From positions 1 to 64,000 of the forward strand of contig NZ_PNCI01000013.1 in assembly GCF_005887095.1 (NCBI RefSeq): a DNA stretch of 64,000 nucleotides, given 5' to 3'. Shown here in pieces: positions 46,093 through 55,653 of this stretch (position 1 is the stretch's first letter; each line of letters opens with the position of its first letter). The DNA comes from Pseudoalteromonas rubra. GTDB taxonomy: Bacteria; Pseudomonadota; Gammaproteobacteria; Enterobacterales; Alteromonadaceae. The notes beneath the pieces were generated by a model that was given only the letters and a program-made list of their open reading frames with translations, did not search any database and was not told the origin of the DNA. Position numbers and translations under genes: made by a program.

Positions 46093-46840
46093 CGCGCTTG
46101 TTTTCCTGTCATTACTGCTGCTAGCAGGCAAGGGTTATACCAATGAGACGCCTAAGCTGCTAAGCCCCAGCTGGCAAGTACTGTACAATTGGTTTGCACA
46201 GCCGGTTGCCTTGCCGCCCTGGCAACTGCGAAGCCAACCAGGGCTTGTCTCTTTACGTGCCAGCTCAAAGCAGTTTGGCGGCGGCGATCTGTATTTTCGA
46301 CCTCAAGGAAGCACCTGTATGCTGTCTGTGCCTCATCAGTTTCATGATCAACTGACAGGCAAAATAGGTAAAGCCGTGTTCAATACCCGCTGTCAGGTCA
46401 TGGTTATCAACACTGAGCACCGAAATGAGCCAAGCCCGGACCTTTACAGTATGGACTATTCACACCGTCCCAGTGGCTTGCATGCTGCCGCCGCACAGGC
46501 TTTTGCTCGACGTTATCCAGCCAGTCATTTGTACCAAATACATGGCTTTAATCAGGATAAGCGTCGTACATCACATGGCCGTCTCGCAGATTTCATTATC
46601 AGCCAGGGCAGACAAAATACCCCAACTTTGACACAATTAGCTCAATGTCTGTCAAAAGTCAGCGAGCATACCTATCAATACCCACATCAAGTCTCTGAAC
46701 TGGGTGGTACGCGCAATATTATGCATCGCCTCGGTTTGCCCGCGGGATTTTTTATTCATATTGAGATAAGTCGCCCAATGCGAGAGCGACTGGTATCAAA
46801 CCCTCAAATTCTGGAACAGTTTGCCCTATGCCTTATTTGA
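46082..46840 (+). CDS. Exported hydrolase-like protein of the cap/pgs-like operon
   Basis: 252 residues from the ATG at 46082; the frame continues upstream to 45980, but only this start gives a signal peptide (ALVFLSLLLLAGKGYT). Candidate metal or catalytic residues are in SVPHQFHD (near 82), INTEHRN (Glu112, His113), MDYSHRP and YQIHGFNQ. The spacing recalls N-formylglutamate-amidohydrolase-like or gamma-glutamyl hydrolase-type zinc enzymes, but I cannot assign the family firmly. The VPH...TEH...HGF order parallels the tail of the PgsC-like protein. It may trim or release polymer; inference. Overlaps 11 bases upstream and 13 downstream. Confidence 0.5.
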   Translation: MNINALVFLSLLLLAGKGYTNETPKLLSPSWQVLYNWFAQPVALPPWQLRSQPGLVSLRASSKQFGGGDLYFRPQGSTCMLSVPHQFHDQLTGKIGKAVFNTRCQVMVINTEHRNEPSPDLYSMDYSHRPSGLHAAAAQAFARRYPASHLYQIHGFNQDKRRTSHGRLADFIISQGRQNTPTLTQLAQCLSKVSEHTYQYPHQVSELGGTRNIMHRLGLPAGFFIHIEISRPMRERLVSNPQILEQFALCLI

Positions 46841-49800
46841 TTGTTTTGCTCCTGCTCCTGACAAGCACGCTGTTGCCTGCGCTGGCACAACCCGCAGCAC
46901 TGCACAGTGCACCAGACTGGTTCGAGCCCGGCACATTGCAGCTGCATCGTAATGCCGCAGACATCAATCTGGATGCCGAACAATCCCGTTTCATCTTGCT
47001 TCCGGCGGGCCGCTGGCTCAGTCTGCAGAGCGAAGCACAGGTCATTCAAATATGGCAGGGACAGTCCCCCTATGCCATGCAGCGTATAACCCGGGCCGAA
47101 CTTCACTGTGAGCAAAATCGGTGTCAGCTGCCTGCTGGCCCCACTACACGCCTGATCCGCTTTTACAATCCAAGTGAAGATGTCCAGCCATTCTCAGCCT
47201 GGCAAGGCCTGTTTCATCGACACCGGGATCCGTTTCGCATTCCGGTCAAGCTGGCGCTACCGGCAATGCAGCTCTATGAAGCGCAGACCCACACCACACA
47301 TTATCGCTTAAACGACAGACAGAGTATTCAGCTGTTTTTTGCCGAGGCAACAAAGCTCAGATTAAACGCCCGGCGCATTTTGCCCGATCCGGCGCAGCCA
47401 GGCATAGTCTCGGTTCGACTTAATGATGCTGTGATCAGTCAGATAGCCCTGAGCGACTCTCCCGCAGAGGAATTTTCCCCGCAGTTGCGTAAACATCGCC
47501 TTGGCCATGATGTAATGCTCAATGATGATCAGGTTATCGGCCTGGTTAGCAGCGACTATATCGCCGTGCCAGCCGGGGGCTATTTGCGCCTTGAAGCCCA
47601 GGGCGATACCTTGCTAAACCTGGTGCGCATGGAGCGTGGCTTGTTTGATACCGACGCAGCACAAACCTGGCCGGAGTCCCTGTTTAACCCATACTGGACA
47701 GATAACTTGCAGTGGCAGCTGGAGCAGGTCTACCAGCATCACACTATCTCGGCTTTGCATTCGGCGGATCTGGCGAAAAGTAGTGCACTGGGACGTCAGC
47801 GACAGTCGGAGTTGCAAGATACCTTAGGCACAGTGCGTTTTTTACAGCCCAAACGCGCTGAACACCCATTTACCACTCACGTCAGTGAGCAGACCGTAAC
47901 ACAGGCTTATCGCCTTGCAACCGACCGCCTGTATGCAACCCAACAGCGTCAGTTGCTGCACTATCATACCCTCTCTGGCCCTGTTCAGTTTGAGCTGATT
48001 GATCAGCAACGCCTGTCCCCGACACTCAGGCTTTATACCCGCACAACAAGTGCCACCCAACTGACAGTGGAAATAGACAGTTATCGGCACACCATAGATC
48101 TCTTGCCATCCGGACATTTTGCCATGCTGGAGCTGCCTCTGCCACTGGACGCACGGCAACTCAGTGTCACTGTCAGAGATCCCATTGAGGTGGATCTGGC
48201 TTTACGTGTCAGAGAGTTACAGTCTTTGCCAAGCAATGCCGTTTTATATCAGCGCCCGGGCCAGCTCAGCGACAAAAGCCCGGCTATTGCCTATCGCCTG
48301 GAGCAACAGTTGCAACGGCTTGCCCATTCCTATCAGCAAGGGTTGTCTCGGTTTGTGCTGACTCATTCCCAGCACTCCACCTCCAAAAGCAGTCTCAGCG
48401 CCAGCCACTGGCACTATCGTCTCGGCGAAGCTGAAATGATGCTAAAGCAAGACCCACAGCAGGCGTTACCTTTGTTGAAGTCACTGATAGACAGCCCCCA
48501 TCAGGAAGTCGTGATCAGAGCCTGGCAGCTACGTCTGGCCGCTTTTTCTGAGCTGGGAGAACACAATACTGCTGAGCGCTATTTGGGCGCTCTGTTGAGC
48601 CATCCTTACCCTCAGTTACAACATTATGCCGCTCAGCGACTATTGAAGCACTACCAGAGCACTCGTTCGATTCACAGCATTCAGGGGTTGTGCAGTATGT
48701 GGCACAAAACACTGCCAGCCTGCGAGGCAGCACTGCGCGCCAGTTTTGTCGAATTACAGCAAAACCTTTATGCTCTGTGGTTAGGGCATGACACACGTAA
48801 AGACGATGACGACTTGCACCCAGTCCGTCAGCAACTTGGCTACACTGTGCCTGCCAGCCATCCGCCGGTTGTTGATTATTCACTACGTCACCACGGTGTC
48901 AGTACACTGCTCAGCGAAACAAGCAACACCTCGGCGTACCCGATAGTCAATCAAAGTCTCTCTCTCACCGCTCATCGTCCTATGCTACTCAAAGTCAGTG
49001 CCAGAGCTCGGGCGGCAGAGACACAACAAAGCGAGATAGTCTGGCTGCGAGCACATCGCTCAGCACAAAGTGACATAATACCGATATTTAACGACGTGCC
49101 TTCGACCACCACGCTGCGTATAGACGAGCAAGATCAGCCACGCTTATCCATAGCCAGTAGCGGATATTTTTCGCTTCAACCCGGAGAGCAACTGACCTTT
49201 AGTAGCGACCAGCTGCTGCTGCTCCAGTTTGATGCTTTACCGCCTGAGCATGCCATCACTTCAGGTCAGGATCTGAAGGGGACCTTGTGGCAGGATGACT
49301 TTATGTCTTTGCTCTATCAAACACCGCTCGGTGGTGCACAATCCGATGCTCTGCAACGCACTCTGCTGCTCAATGCGCTTTATCGTCTTGAGCGCCAGAC
49401 ACTCAGTGAACATGAATATACCGCCCTATCAGCAAGGCTGATGCAATCCTCGCCAAGCCCGGCACTGGACATGCTGTATAACCGCATCCAGAGCTTTGGG
49501 CACTGGCAAGCGTTCGAAGCTTATCAAAATTATGCAGGTACCCAGTTGGTCGATTTATCAGCGCTGTCTACACGCAGTGCCGCTGAGCAGTTTAGCCGAC
49601 ATACCAGCCGCGATGACGATTTACCAGGGCTGATCTTACGCCCTAACCATAGCCTGGCATTGGATCTGAGGGAGTTACAGTCATTGCAGGTGAGGCTGGT
49701 CTTACACTTCGCCAATGCGGAGTTATTACAACAACATCAACGACCGCAACTCAGTGTTGAGCGCGCCGATGGCAACGTGCACTGGCGCCTTGACAGCAAC

Positions 49801-51162
49801 CGAAGTGAGCTCGGGTTAACGCGTGCAGACCTGGCCAGCGGGGGACTAGTGTTGCGCTGGCTCAACCCGTTTGCCGCACAGCTACTGAGTGTCGAGGTCG
49901 AGGCATACCAACAAGGCGCCTGGCAAACGATCGATTTGGGTGCTGAGCAACTCTTTTACTATGGCAATGACAGCAACCCGATCACTGCTAAACTGAATAA
50001 AGACGCCGTTCTTAAACTGGAATACGTCGAACAGGATACCCGTCGGGAGCAGTCAGGCTTTTATCCGGCCGGACTACTGACTCTTGCACCGCAAACGTCG
50101 AGCCTGGCCAGACTCTATCGCTGGCAACTTAACCCCAATCGCCATAAACTGGCCGTGGCACCTGCTTTGCAGCCACACAGAGTGCCTCAACCCACACTGG
50201 TATATACGCCAACAAAAACGCACTACCGTGAACCCATTATGCAGACTGATGGCAACCTCACCCATGTTGAAGGCGTCATGCAATACAATCGGGATGGTAT
50301 CTATCAAAGTAGTGAGCCGCTGGGCTCTGAACACACGCTGGACCTGGGCATACGATTGCGTAACCGACATAAGCAACACTGGTATCGGCTGGAAAGCTTC
50401 TTTCGCCTGAATAACACCAGTGAACCGTCATTCAGTATCAATGGCCTGTATGACTGGCTTGATGATGAAGACGACTGGTTTGCCAAAGCGCTGTGGAATA
50501 ATCGCTGGCAGGAGTCGCCACAGAGCCGGGAAACACACCTGACCAGCCAGTGGGCCGTGACCATTGGAGAGATTTGGCGCGAGGATCAACATTGGCGTCA
50601 TCAATGGTGGTGGCAGCCATTTTATTACTACACCAGTATTGAAAAAGACGAGTATCTGGCGGATGAGACCATCAGTAATGCCATGTTCAACTTTTACCGT
50701 CATAACCACAGCCATGGCTGGCGTGGCGGTTACCGTCTCCGTCATCAAAGTCGCGTAGACAGTCAGCTTAGTGCGCAACTTACGACTACCTCTAATGACG
50801 ACTGGACCTCACTCGACGTTGCGTCATTAAGTGGTGTCTGGCAGCAATATTATCAGGGCCATATTTTTTCTGTCGGCCTGAGCAGTAGCTATGTGTTTGC
50901 CGATGATCACCGGCCTAATGCGACCTGGCAGTACCTGACTACGCTGGGCTGGCAAACGCTGTTCGACTTTAGCGAACACACTGGCGGCTGGATCAGCCTG
51001 AACTGGACACAGGATTGGTTCCGAAATAACCACAGCATTCGTTTTGAGGTCACCCTGGGCAATTTGCAGCGCAGTGGCTTTGACCCGTTTGCACATGATG
51101 AGATTATTTTTGAATCGCTGCAATTAACGCATTTTTTAGAGCAGGATCTGTATGGCAGATAA
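46828..51162 (+). CDS. Putative outer-membrane export protein with helical repeats and beta-barrel
   Basis: 1444 residues. A signal peptide ends ALA (residue 20). A beta-rich N-terminal half is followed by TPR/HEAT-like helices (about 520-650: RLGEAEMMLKQDPQQALPLL, FSELGEHNTAERYLGALLS), more beta domains, and a C-terminal 300 residues with regular alternating aromatic strands (for example LTSQWAVTIGEIWREDQHW, IFSVGLSSSYVFADDH, WISLNWTQDWFRNNHSIRF) typical of an outer-membrane barrel. This order recalls PgaA and BcsC polysaccharide exporters, though no sequence family was recognised and the chain ends in LYGR rather than an aromatic. Overlaps both neighbours. Confidence 0.55.
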   Translation: MPYLIVLLLLLTSTLLPALAQPAALHSAPDWFEPGTLQLHRNAADINLDAEQSRFILLPAGRWLSLQSEAQVIQIWQGQSPYAMQRITRAELHCEQNRCQLPAGPTTRLIRFYNPSEDVQPFSAWQGLFHRHRDPFRIPVKLALPAMQLYEAQTHTTHYRLNDRQSIQLFFAEATKLRLNARRILPDPAQPGIVSVRLNDAVISQIALSDSPAEEFSPQLRKHRLGHDVMLNDDQVIGLVSSDYIAVPAGGYLRLEAQGDTLLNLVRMERGLFDTDAAQTWPESLFNPYWTDNLQWQLEQVYQHHTISALHSADLAKSSALGRQRQSELQDTLGTVRFLQPKRAEHPFTTHVSEQTVTQAYRLATDRLYATQQRQLLHYHTLSGPVQFELIDQQRLSPTLRLYTRTTSATQLTVEIDSYRHTIDLLPSGHFAMLELPLPLDARQLSVTVRDPIEVDLALRVRELQSLPSNAVLYQRPGQLSDKSPAIAYRLEQQLQRLAHSYQQGLSRFVLTHSQHSTSKSSLSASHWHYRLGEAEMMLKQDPQQALPLLKSLIDSPHQEVVIRAWQLRLAAFSELGEHNTAERYLGALLSHPYPQLQHYAAQRLLKHYQSTRSIHSIQGLCSMWHKTLPACEAALRASFVELQQNLYALWLGHDTRKDDDDLHPVRQQLGYTVPASHPPVVDYSLRHHGVSTLLSETSNTSAYPIVNQSLSLTAHRPMLLKVSARARAAETQQSEIVWLRAHRSAQSDIIPIFNDVPSTTTLRIDEQDQPRLSIASSGYFSLQPGEQLTFSSDQLLLLQFDALPPEHAITSGQDLKGTLWQDDFMSLLYQTPLGGAQSDALQRTLLLNALYRLERQTLSEHEYTALSARLMQSSPSPALDMLYNRIQSFGHWQAFEAYQNYAGTQLVDLSALSTRSAAEQFSRHTSRDDDLPGLILRPNHSLALDLRELQSLQVRLVLHFANAELLQQHQRPQLSVERADGNVHWRLDSNRSELGLTRADLASGGLVLRWLNPFAAQLLSVEVEAYQQGAWQTIDLGAEQLFYYGNDSNPITAKLNKDAVLKLEYVEQDTRREQSGFYPAGLLTLAPQTSSLARLYRWQLNPNRHKLAVAPALQPHRVPQPTLVYTPTKTHYREPIMQTDGNLTHVEGVMQYNRDGIYQSSEPLGSEHTLDLGIRLRNRHKQHWYRLESFFRLNNTSEPSFSINGLYDWLDDEDDWFAKALWNNRWQESPQSRETHLTSQWAVTIGEIWREDQHWRHQWWWQPFYYYTSIEKDEYLADETISNAMFNFYRHNHSHGWRGGYRLRHQSRVDSQLSAQLTTTSNDDWTSLDVASLSGVWQQYYQGHIFSVGLSSSYVFADDHRPNATWQYLTTLGWQTLFDFSEHTGGWISLNWTQDWFRNNHSIRFEVTLGNLQRSGFDPFAHDEIIFESLQLTHFLEQDLYGR

Positions 51163-54100
51163 CCAATTAAAAGCCCAGCTTCAGGCAATCCTATTTGCCG
51201 ATACAGAACAGTTCTGGTTGAATCTGCACCGTCACAAGTACCAGCAGCTGATTGAGGAGCTGGCCGGATGGGAGCTGTTACAAAATCAGCCAAAAGACGA
51301 GCAGCTAGACTATTGGCAGCTGCTGCAGACCATTGCGTTTTTGCGCCATAAAATTGAGCGGCTTCACGAACAACTGGAAGGACATGATGCAGACTACCAG
51401 TCGTTTGTAGAACGGCTCAGCAAAGCCGAGCTGGCTACCGAGAAACAATTACATATCCTTAAGTATGCAGAAACTTTGGGGGCTTCGGGCACCCAGCTGC
51501 AACAAGATAAGCAAGCGTTTGCTCGCTGGTTCGATGAAGGTGCGGTCATAGGCCGCTATCAAACACTGGTTGCCGATCTGGAGCAAGACCTGCGTTTCTT
51601 TATTGCCAAACTCGGTGCCCTGACCAACCGTTATCTGCGTCTGTCGGGTGATCAGTTGGAACAAGCCTGGAAAAAGTTGGATCTGCAACCCTTTTTCTTG
51701 CGTTTAATGGCCACCAGTAACAATGCCCACGTCCGCCATGGCATGATCCGCGCGCTGGTCAATCAGGTTTCCGTGATCAATGAATTTAAAGCCGATCCGG
51801 ACTTGGACAGCGAACTGGTTGCCGAACTCATCGAGCTACTGGATGCTGAAAATACCCCTTATCAGGCCATTATCGATATTCTTGAAATTCTGATCCACCA
51901 GCGTCCGACCTTTGTTCGCAGTTATATGTGGGCCTATGTTGAAACAACGCTTGACGACAACACATCCACACACAAGCACAATGATCAGCTGTTCATTGTG
52001 GCTGCAATGCCTCGAATTCTGGCCAATAAGCACCCTCTGGCAGAGCGGGATATTCTGCTATTGCGGGAGCTAACACAGCACCCGTTTGCCCGAGTACGGC
52101 AAGTGTGTATTGAGCAATTGCGTAACCTGCCTGATAAGTTGGCCAGAGAACTACTGGAACAACGTTTCGAAAATGAAGTGGTCGATTCAGTGCGTTTCAC
52201 CCTGGTTAAGCAGCTTACCGCGGCTCGTTTTTCTGCTGACGGGTATGCATTTGAGTTATGGCGTTCCCATCTCATTGGCGAAGAGTGTCTGGAAGTTAAG
52301 CGTATGCTGTTGGAGCAAAGCCCCAGACTCATGCTAAATGAGGCCGTTGAAGCAACACTGGACGATACCGCAAACAATCAAGACACAGTGTTAATGCAAC
52401 GTTATTTAGCCGTATTAAATCAGGCTCTGGAAAATGAACCTGACCAAGCCGTACGGCGCTACATTGCACGAACCCGCGAGCAGTTATTCAGCTTCACACA
52501 GCAAAGTCTGCATGCACAACTTGCCCAGATACTGGCTGAGCAAGAAGCTGTGTACTTACCCGGCGATATCGATCAGGATATACTGGGACGAGCACTCAGC
52601 ATGCTGGCTCAGCATGAACAGAGCTTTAACGCCTACCGTGAAAAGCAAGGCTGGCGGATCCAGATAGACTACAAACGCCGCCGACGCTTCTGGCGGATCT
52701 GGCATGAGTTTTTCACACCCAGTACAGATAAACGTCAGAGTTTTAGTCATACCAGAGCAAAAATTCCCTCTGCACAACTCCATGTGCCCAGTTGTACCAC
52801 GGCTGAGATCAGTGCCACAAATGTCCCGGGCGAGGCGCTTTATCACCTCAAAGAAGCCAGTGCTCGGCCACATTTGCCCCTGCCCGACTATTTGTTGTCG
52901 GTGCTCAGCCAGGATCAACTCAAGACCAGTAGTAAGAATTACACCCCCGATGGCATTTTAGTGGTGACACCGCCACAGCGTCTGTGGCAACGGGTCCGCG
53001 CCTATTGGCACTTATCAGTCAACTACGCTGAAATCGACGGCCTGCGCAAGGGCAATGCGCTGGAGCAACAAAATTATATTGCACAACTGCGCAAACTTGG
53101 CTTTGATCTGGAGTTTAAACCTTATGGCAGCGAACTAGGCTGCACCTTCCCGGTTGAGCCGGGTATTGCAAAATTGTTTTCCCGGGCAGGCGTATCTGGG
53201 GTATTGGTTAATCTGGGCTACAGTTTTAAAGAATACCTTTACTCTATTTATCAAAACAGCATAGGTCAGCTGGTGTTTTTTGTGTCGACCTTTATTGCTT
53301 ATTTCTGGTTGCGTCATATCCGGCTAAATCGCAAAATCCGCAGCAACCGTGCGAAAATCCCCGTTACCATTGGGGGCTGGGGCACCCGGGGAAAGTCAGG
53401 TACCGAGCGGCTCAAAGCAGCATTGTTCAGTAGCCTGGCGCTGCGCGTGGTTACTAAAACAACCGGGTGTGAGGCCATGATGATCTTTGCCCGCAGCTCA
53501 GGGGAGCAATATGAATTACCCCTGTTCAGACCCTTCGACAAAGCCAGTATCTGGGAACAAAGCGACGTGCTGGATTTTGCTCGCTCGGTGCGTGCGGATG
53601 TCTTTTTATGGGAGTGTATGGGCCTGACCCCCAGATATGTGCGGATCCTGCGTCGCTGGATGCGCGATAACTTCACCACTATCACCAACACCTATCCGGA
53701 CCATGAAGATATCCTTGGCCCAAGCGGTGTGGATGTTGCGCGGGAAATGGCCGCCTTTATTGGCAGCCACACCCAGATCTTTACCGCTGAACAAACCATG
53801 GCCCCAATTCTGAATCGCGCTGCGGACCACAAGCAATCTACCCTGATCCAACTGCACTGGGGTGATGGTTTTCAAATCACGCCGGATATCCGCGCCTTAT
53901 ACCCGTATGAAGAACACCCGGACAACATTGCCCTGGTATGTAAAATGGCCCAGTACATCGGTATTGATAAAGATTATGTGTATAAAGAAACCGCCGAGCG
54001 TATTGTGCCGGATGTTGGCGTATTACAACATTTTACAGCGGCACCGGTTGATCATCTGACTCAGTCTTTCGTTAATAGTATGTCAGCCAATGAGCGCCTG

Positions 54101-55261
54101 GCGACCCTGGAAAACTGGCGTCGTCTTGGCTTATTCGACCTGAACGACAAACCAAAGACACAAACCATCGCTCTGCTGAACAACCGTAATGACCGGGTTG
54201 CACGGTCAAAAGTATTTGCGCAGATCCTGGTGGAAGATCTCAGTTTCGACCATATAGTGGTGATCGGGAGTAACGTCGACGGCTTCGAGGCCTATCTGGA
54301 TCAGGCACTGGATACCCGAGTTAACCGACTGATTGATAATAATGACAAGCAAGATCTGATACGCCTGCTGACGCAATGGAAATGCGGGGAAAGCCCGGAG
54401 CACTTTATTCAGCAGTTAAACAGCCTGTTTGAAGCTCCCCTGCTGGACACTGCGCATTTGTTTGATGACAGCCTTTTGGCGACAACACTGACTGAGCATA
54501 TTGACGATAAAGTCCAGCAAGGTATTGTCCGGTTGCGGGTTCAGAACTGGCAACTGGCACATTCCCTCAGAACATTAGATGATCTGAGTGCAAACCGAAA
54601 ACAACTGACTCAGGTTCTGGGCAGTATAATGCACAGTAAATTGCACTTGTTAGACAACCCGCATATCACCGCCGATGAGCTCACCAATCGTATCGCCCGC
54701 CTGGGGCTGGCCGGACAACATCAATTAATTGTCGGTATGCAAAACATCAAGGGGCCGGGACTAAACTATGTTTATGCCTGGCAGCACTGGCATACTCTGC
54801 ACGCCAGCTGCGAACGGCTACTGGAGCCACAGATCAGTCATGCTCAGTTTCGTCGCGACCTCAATAAGCTGACACAACTAGACAAGGTCAATCGTATTGA
54901 GCGCGACTATTTTTCACACATGCTGCAAACCCTCAGCAAGCTCCCTCAGGCACAAAGCGAATTCGCTCAGGCCGAACTCAGCCACCTGGCCGAACGGCTC
55001 ACTCAACAAAGCGCCAGCGACGAACAAGCTGTGGGGCCGGAAAGCCTCTCTGGTGTTACACGCTTTGTATTGCAAGTGGTTGAGTCGTTTCTCGACGCCG
55101 GTGCTGCGGTAAAAAGAAAGAAAACCGCACAACAGGTTTATCAGGATATTGCCACACAGCGGATCACACCGGAACGCGCCATTACGGTTCTGGCCGCGCT
55201 GAACAGGGGCCAAAAACCGGGCTGGCTGACGGAGCGCTGGCTTAATCGCGGCAAGGATTAA
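51152..55261 (+). CDS. pgsB: PgsB/CapB-like amide ligase with long N-terminal helical extension
   Basis: 1369 residues, against 393 for Bacillus PgsB. Residues 1 to about 500 are helical, HEAT-like. A hydrophobic segment lies near 700-722, just before the ligase domain (about 735-1200). Motifs match PgsB in order: P-loop GGWGTRGKSGTERL (near 741), TKTTGCEAMMIF, WECMGLTPRY, NTYPDHEDILGPSG, EEHPDNIALV, FVNSMSANERLATLENW, LLNNRNDRVARSK, IVGMQNIKG. PgsB activates glutamate with ATP and forms gamma-amide bonds, in the Mur ligase fold. A further 170 residues follow. AGGA lies 5 bases before the ATG, inside the previous gene. Confidence 0.82.
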   Translation: MADNQLKAQLQAILFADTEQFWLNLHRHKYQQLIEELAGWELLQNQPKDEQLDYWQLLQTIAFLRHKIERLHEQLEGHDADYQSFVERLSKAELATEKQLHILKYAETLGASGTQLQQDKQAFARWFDEGAVIGRYQTLVADLEQDLRFFIAKLGALTNRYLRLSGDQLEQAWKKLDLQPFFLRLMATSNNAHVRHGMIRALVNQVSVINEFKADPDLDSELVAELIELLDAENTPYQAIIDILEILIHQRPTFVRSYMWAYVETTLDDNTSTHKHNDQLFIVAAMPRILANKHPLAERDILLLRELTQHPFARVRQVCIEQLRNLPDKLARELLEQRFENEVVDSVRFTLVKQLTAARFSADGYAFELWRSHLIGEECLEVKRMLLEQSPRLMLNEAVEATLDDTANNQDTVLMQRYLAVLNQALENEPDQAVRRYIARTREQLFSFTQQSLHAQLAQILAEQEAVYLPGDIDQDILGRALSMLAQHEQSFNAYREKQGWRIQIDYKRRRRFWRIWHEFFTPSTDKRQSFSHTRAKIPSAQLHVPSCTTAEISATNVPGEALYHLKEASARPHLPLPDYLLSVLSQDQLKTSSKNYTPDGILVVTPPQRLWQRVRAYWHLSVNYAEIDGLRKGNALEQQNYIAQLRKLGFDLEFKPYGSELGCTFPVEPGIAKLFSRAGVSGVLVNLGYSFKEYLYSIYQNSIGQLVFFVSTFIAYFWLRHIRLNRKIRSNRAKIPVTIGGWGTRGKSGTERLKAALFSSLALRVVTKTTGCEAMMIFARSSGEQYELPLFRPFDKASIWEQSDVLDFARSVRADVFLWECMGLTPRYVRILRRWMRDNFTTITNTYPDHEDILGPSGVDVAREMAAFIGSHTQIFTAEQTMAPILNRAADHKQSTLIQLHWGDGFQITPDIRALYPYEEHPDNIALVCKMAQYIGIDKDYVYKETAERIVPDVGVLQHFTAAPVDHLTQSFVNSMSANERLATLENWRRLGLFDLNDKPKTQTIALLNNRNDRVARSKVFAQILVEDLSFDHIVVIGSNVDGFEAYLDQALDTRVNRLIDNNDKQDLIRLLTQWKCGESPEHFIQQLNSLFEAPLLDTAHLFDDSLLATTLTEHIDDKVQQGIVRLRVQNWQLAHSLRTLDDLSANRKQLTQVLGSIMHSKLHLLDNPHITADELTNRIARLGLAGQHQLIVGMQNIKGPGLNYVYAWQHWHTLHASCERLLEPQISHAQFRRDLNKLTQLDKVNRIERDYFSHMLQTLSKLPQAQSEFAQAELSHLAERLTQQSASDEQAVGPESLSGVTRFVLQVVESFLDAGAAVKRKKTAQQVYQDIATQRITPERAITVLAALNRGQKPGWLTERWLNRGKD

Positions 55262-55653
55262 CAACGCTCATACATCTGTTTGCCTGCACCAGGCCAGTGT
55301 AGGCACGCTCCTTGCTCTAATCATCTCTGAATGACTTAAAAACAGTGTCATTTCGCATTGTGCAATTTTATTAAGCAAAATGGCCGAGACAGGCCTCGCA
55401 AAATGCAAAACTGTGCAAAATGCGAACTGTGACTGTTCGGATGACATGTAAAAGTATTAGGTACACCAACAATGAAAACCAATCCTTTGGTATCATTTTA
55501 TATTCTAATACTGAGGTATAAATCGGAACTAACAGTCATTTTTTTGATTTCTAATTGACCAAACCGTGTAAAAGTAAGAAAATGGGATTAGTTAAAATTG
55601 ATTAGGGATAACATTTTGTTTACACAAATAGAATTTAGCCCTGGAGTATGTTT
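55262..55653 (+). other. Gene-free gap with three GCAAAATG repeats
   Basis: 392 bases without a supportable gene. GCAAAATG occurs at 55375-55382, 55398-55405 and 55415-55422. The stretch from 55480 on is A/T-rich and probably holds the promoter of the next gene. No clear terminator for the preceding operon was found. Confidence 0.4.
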
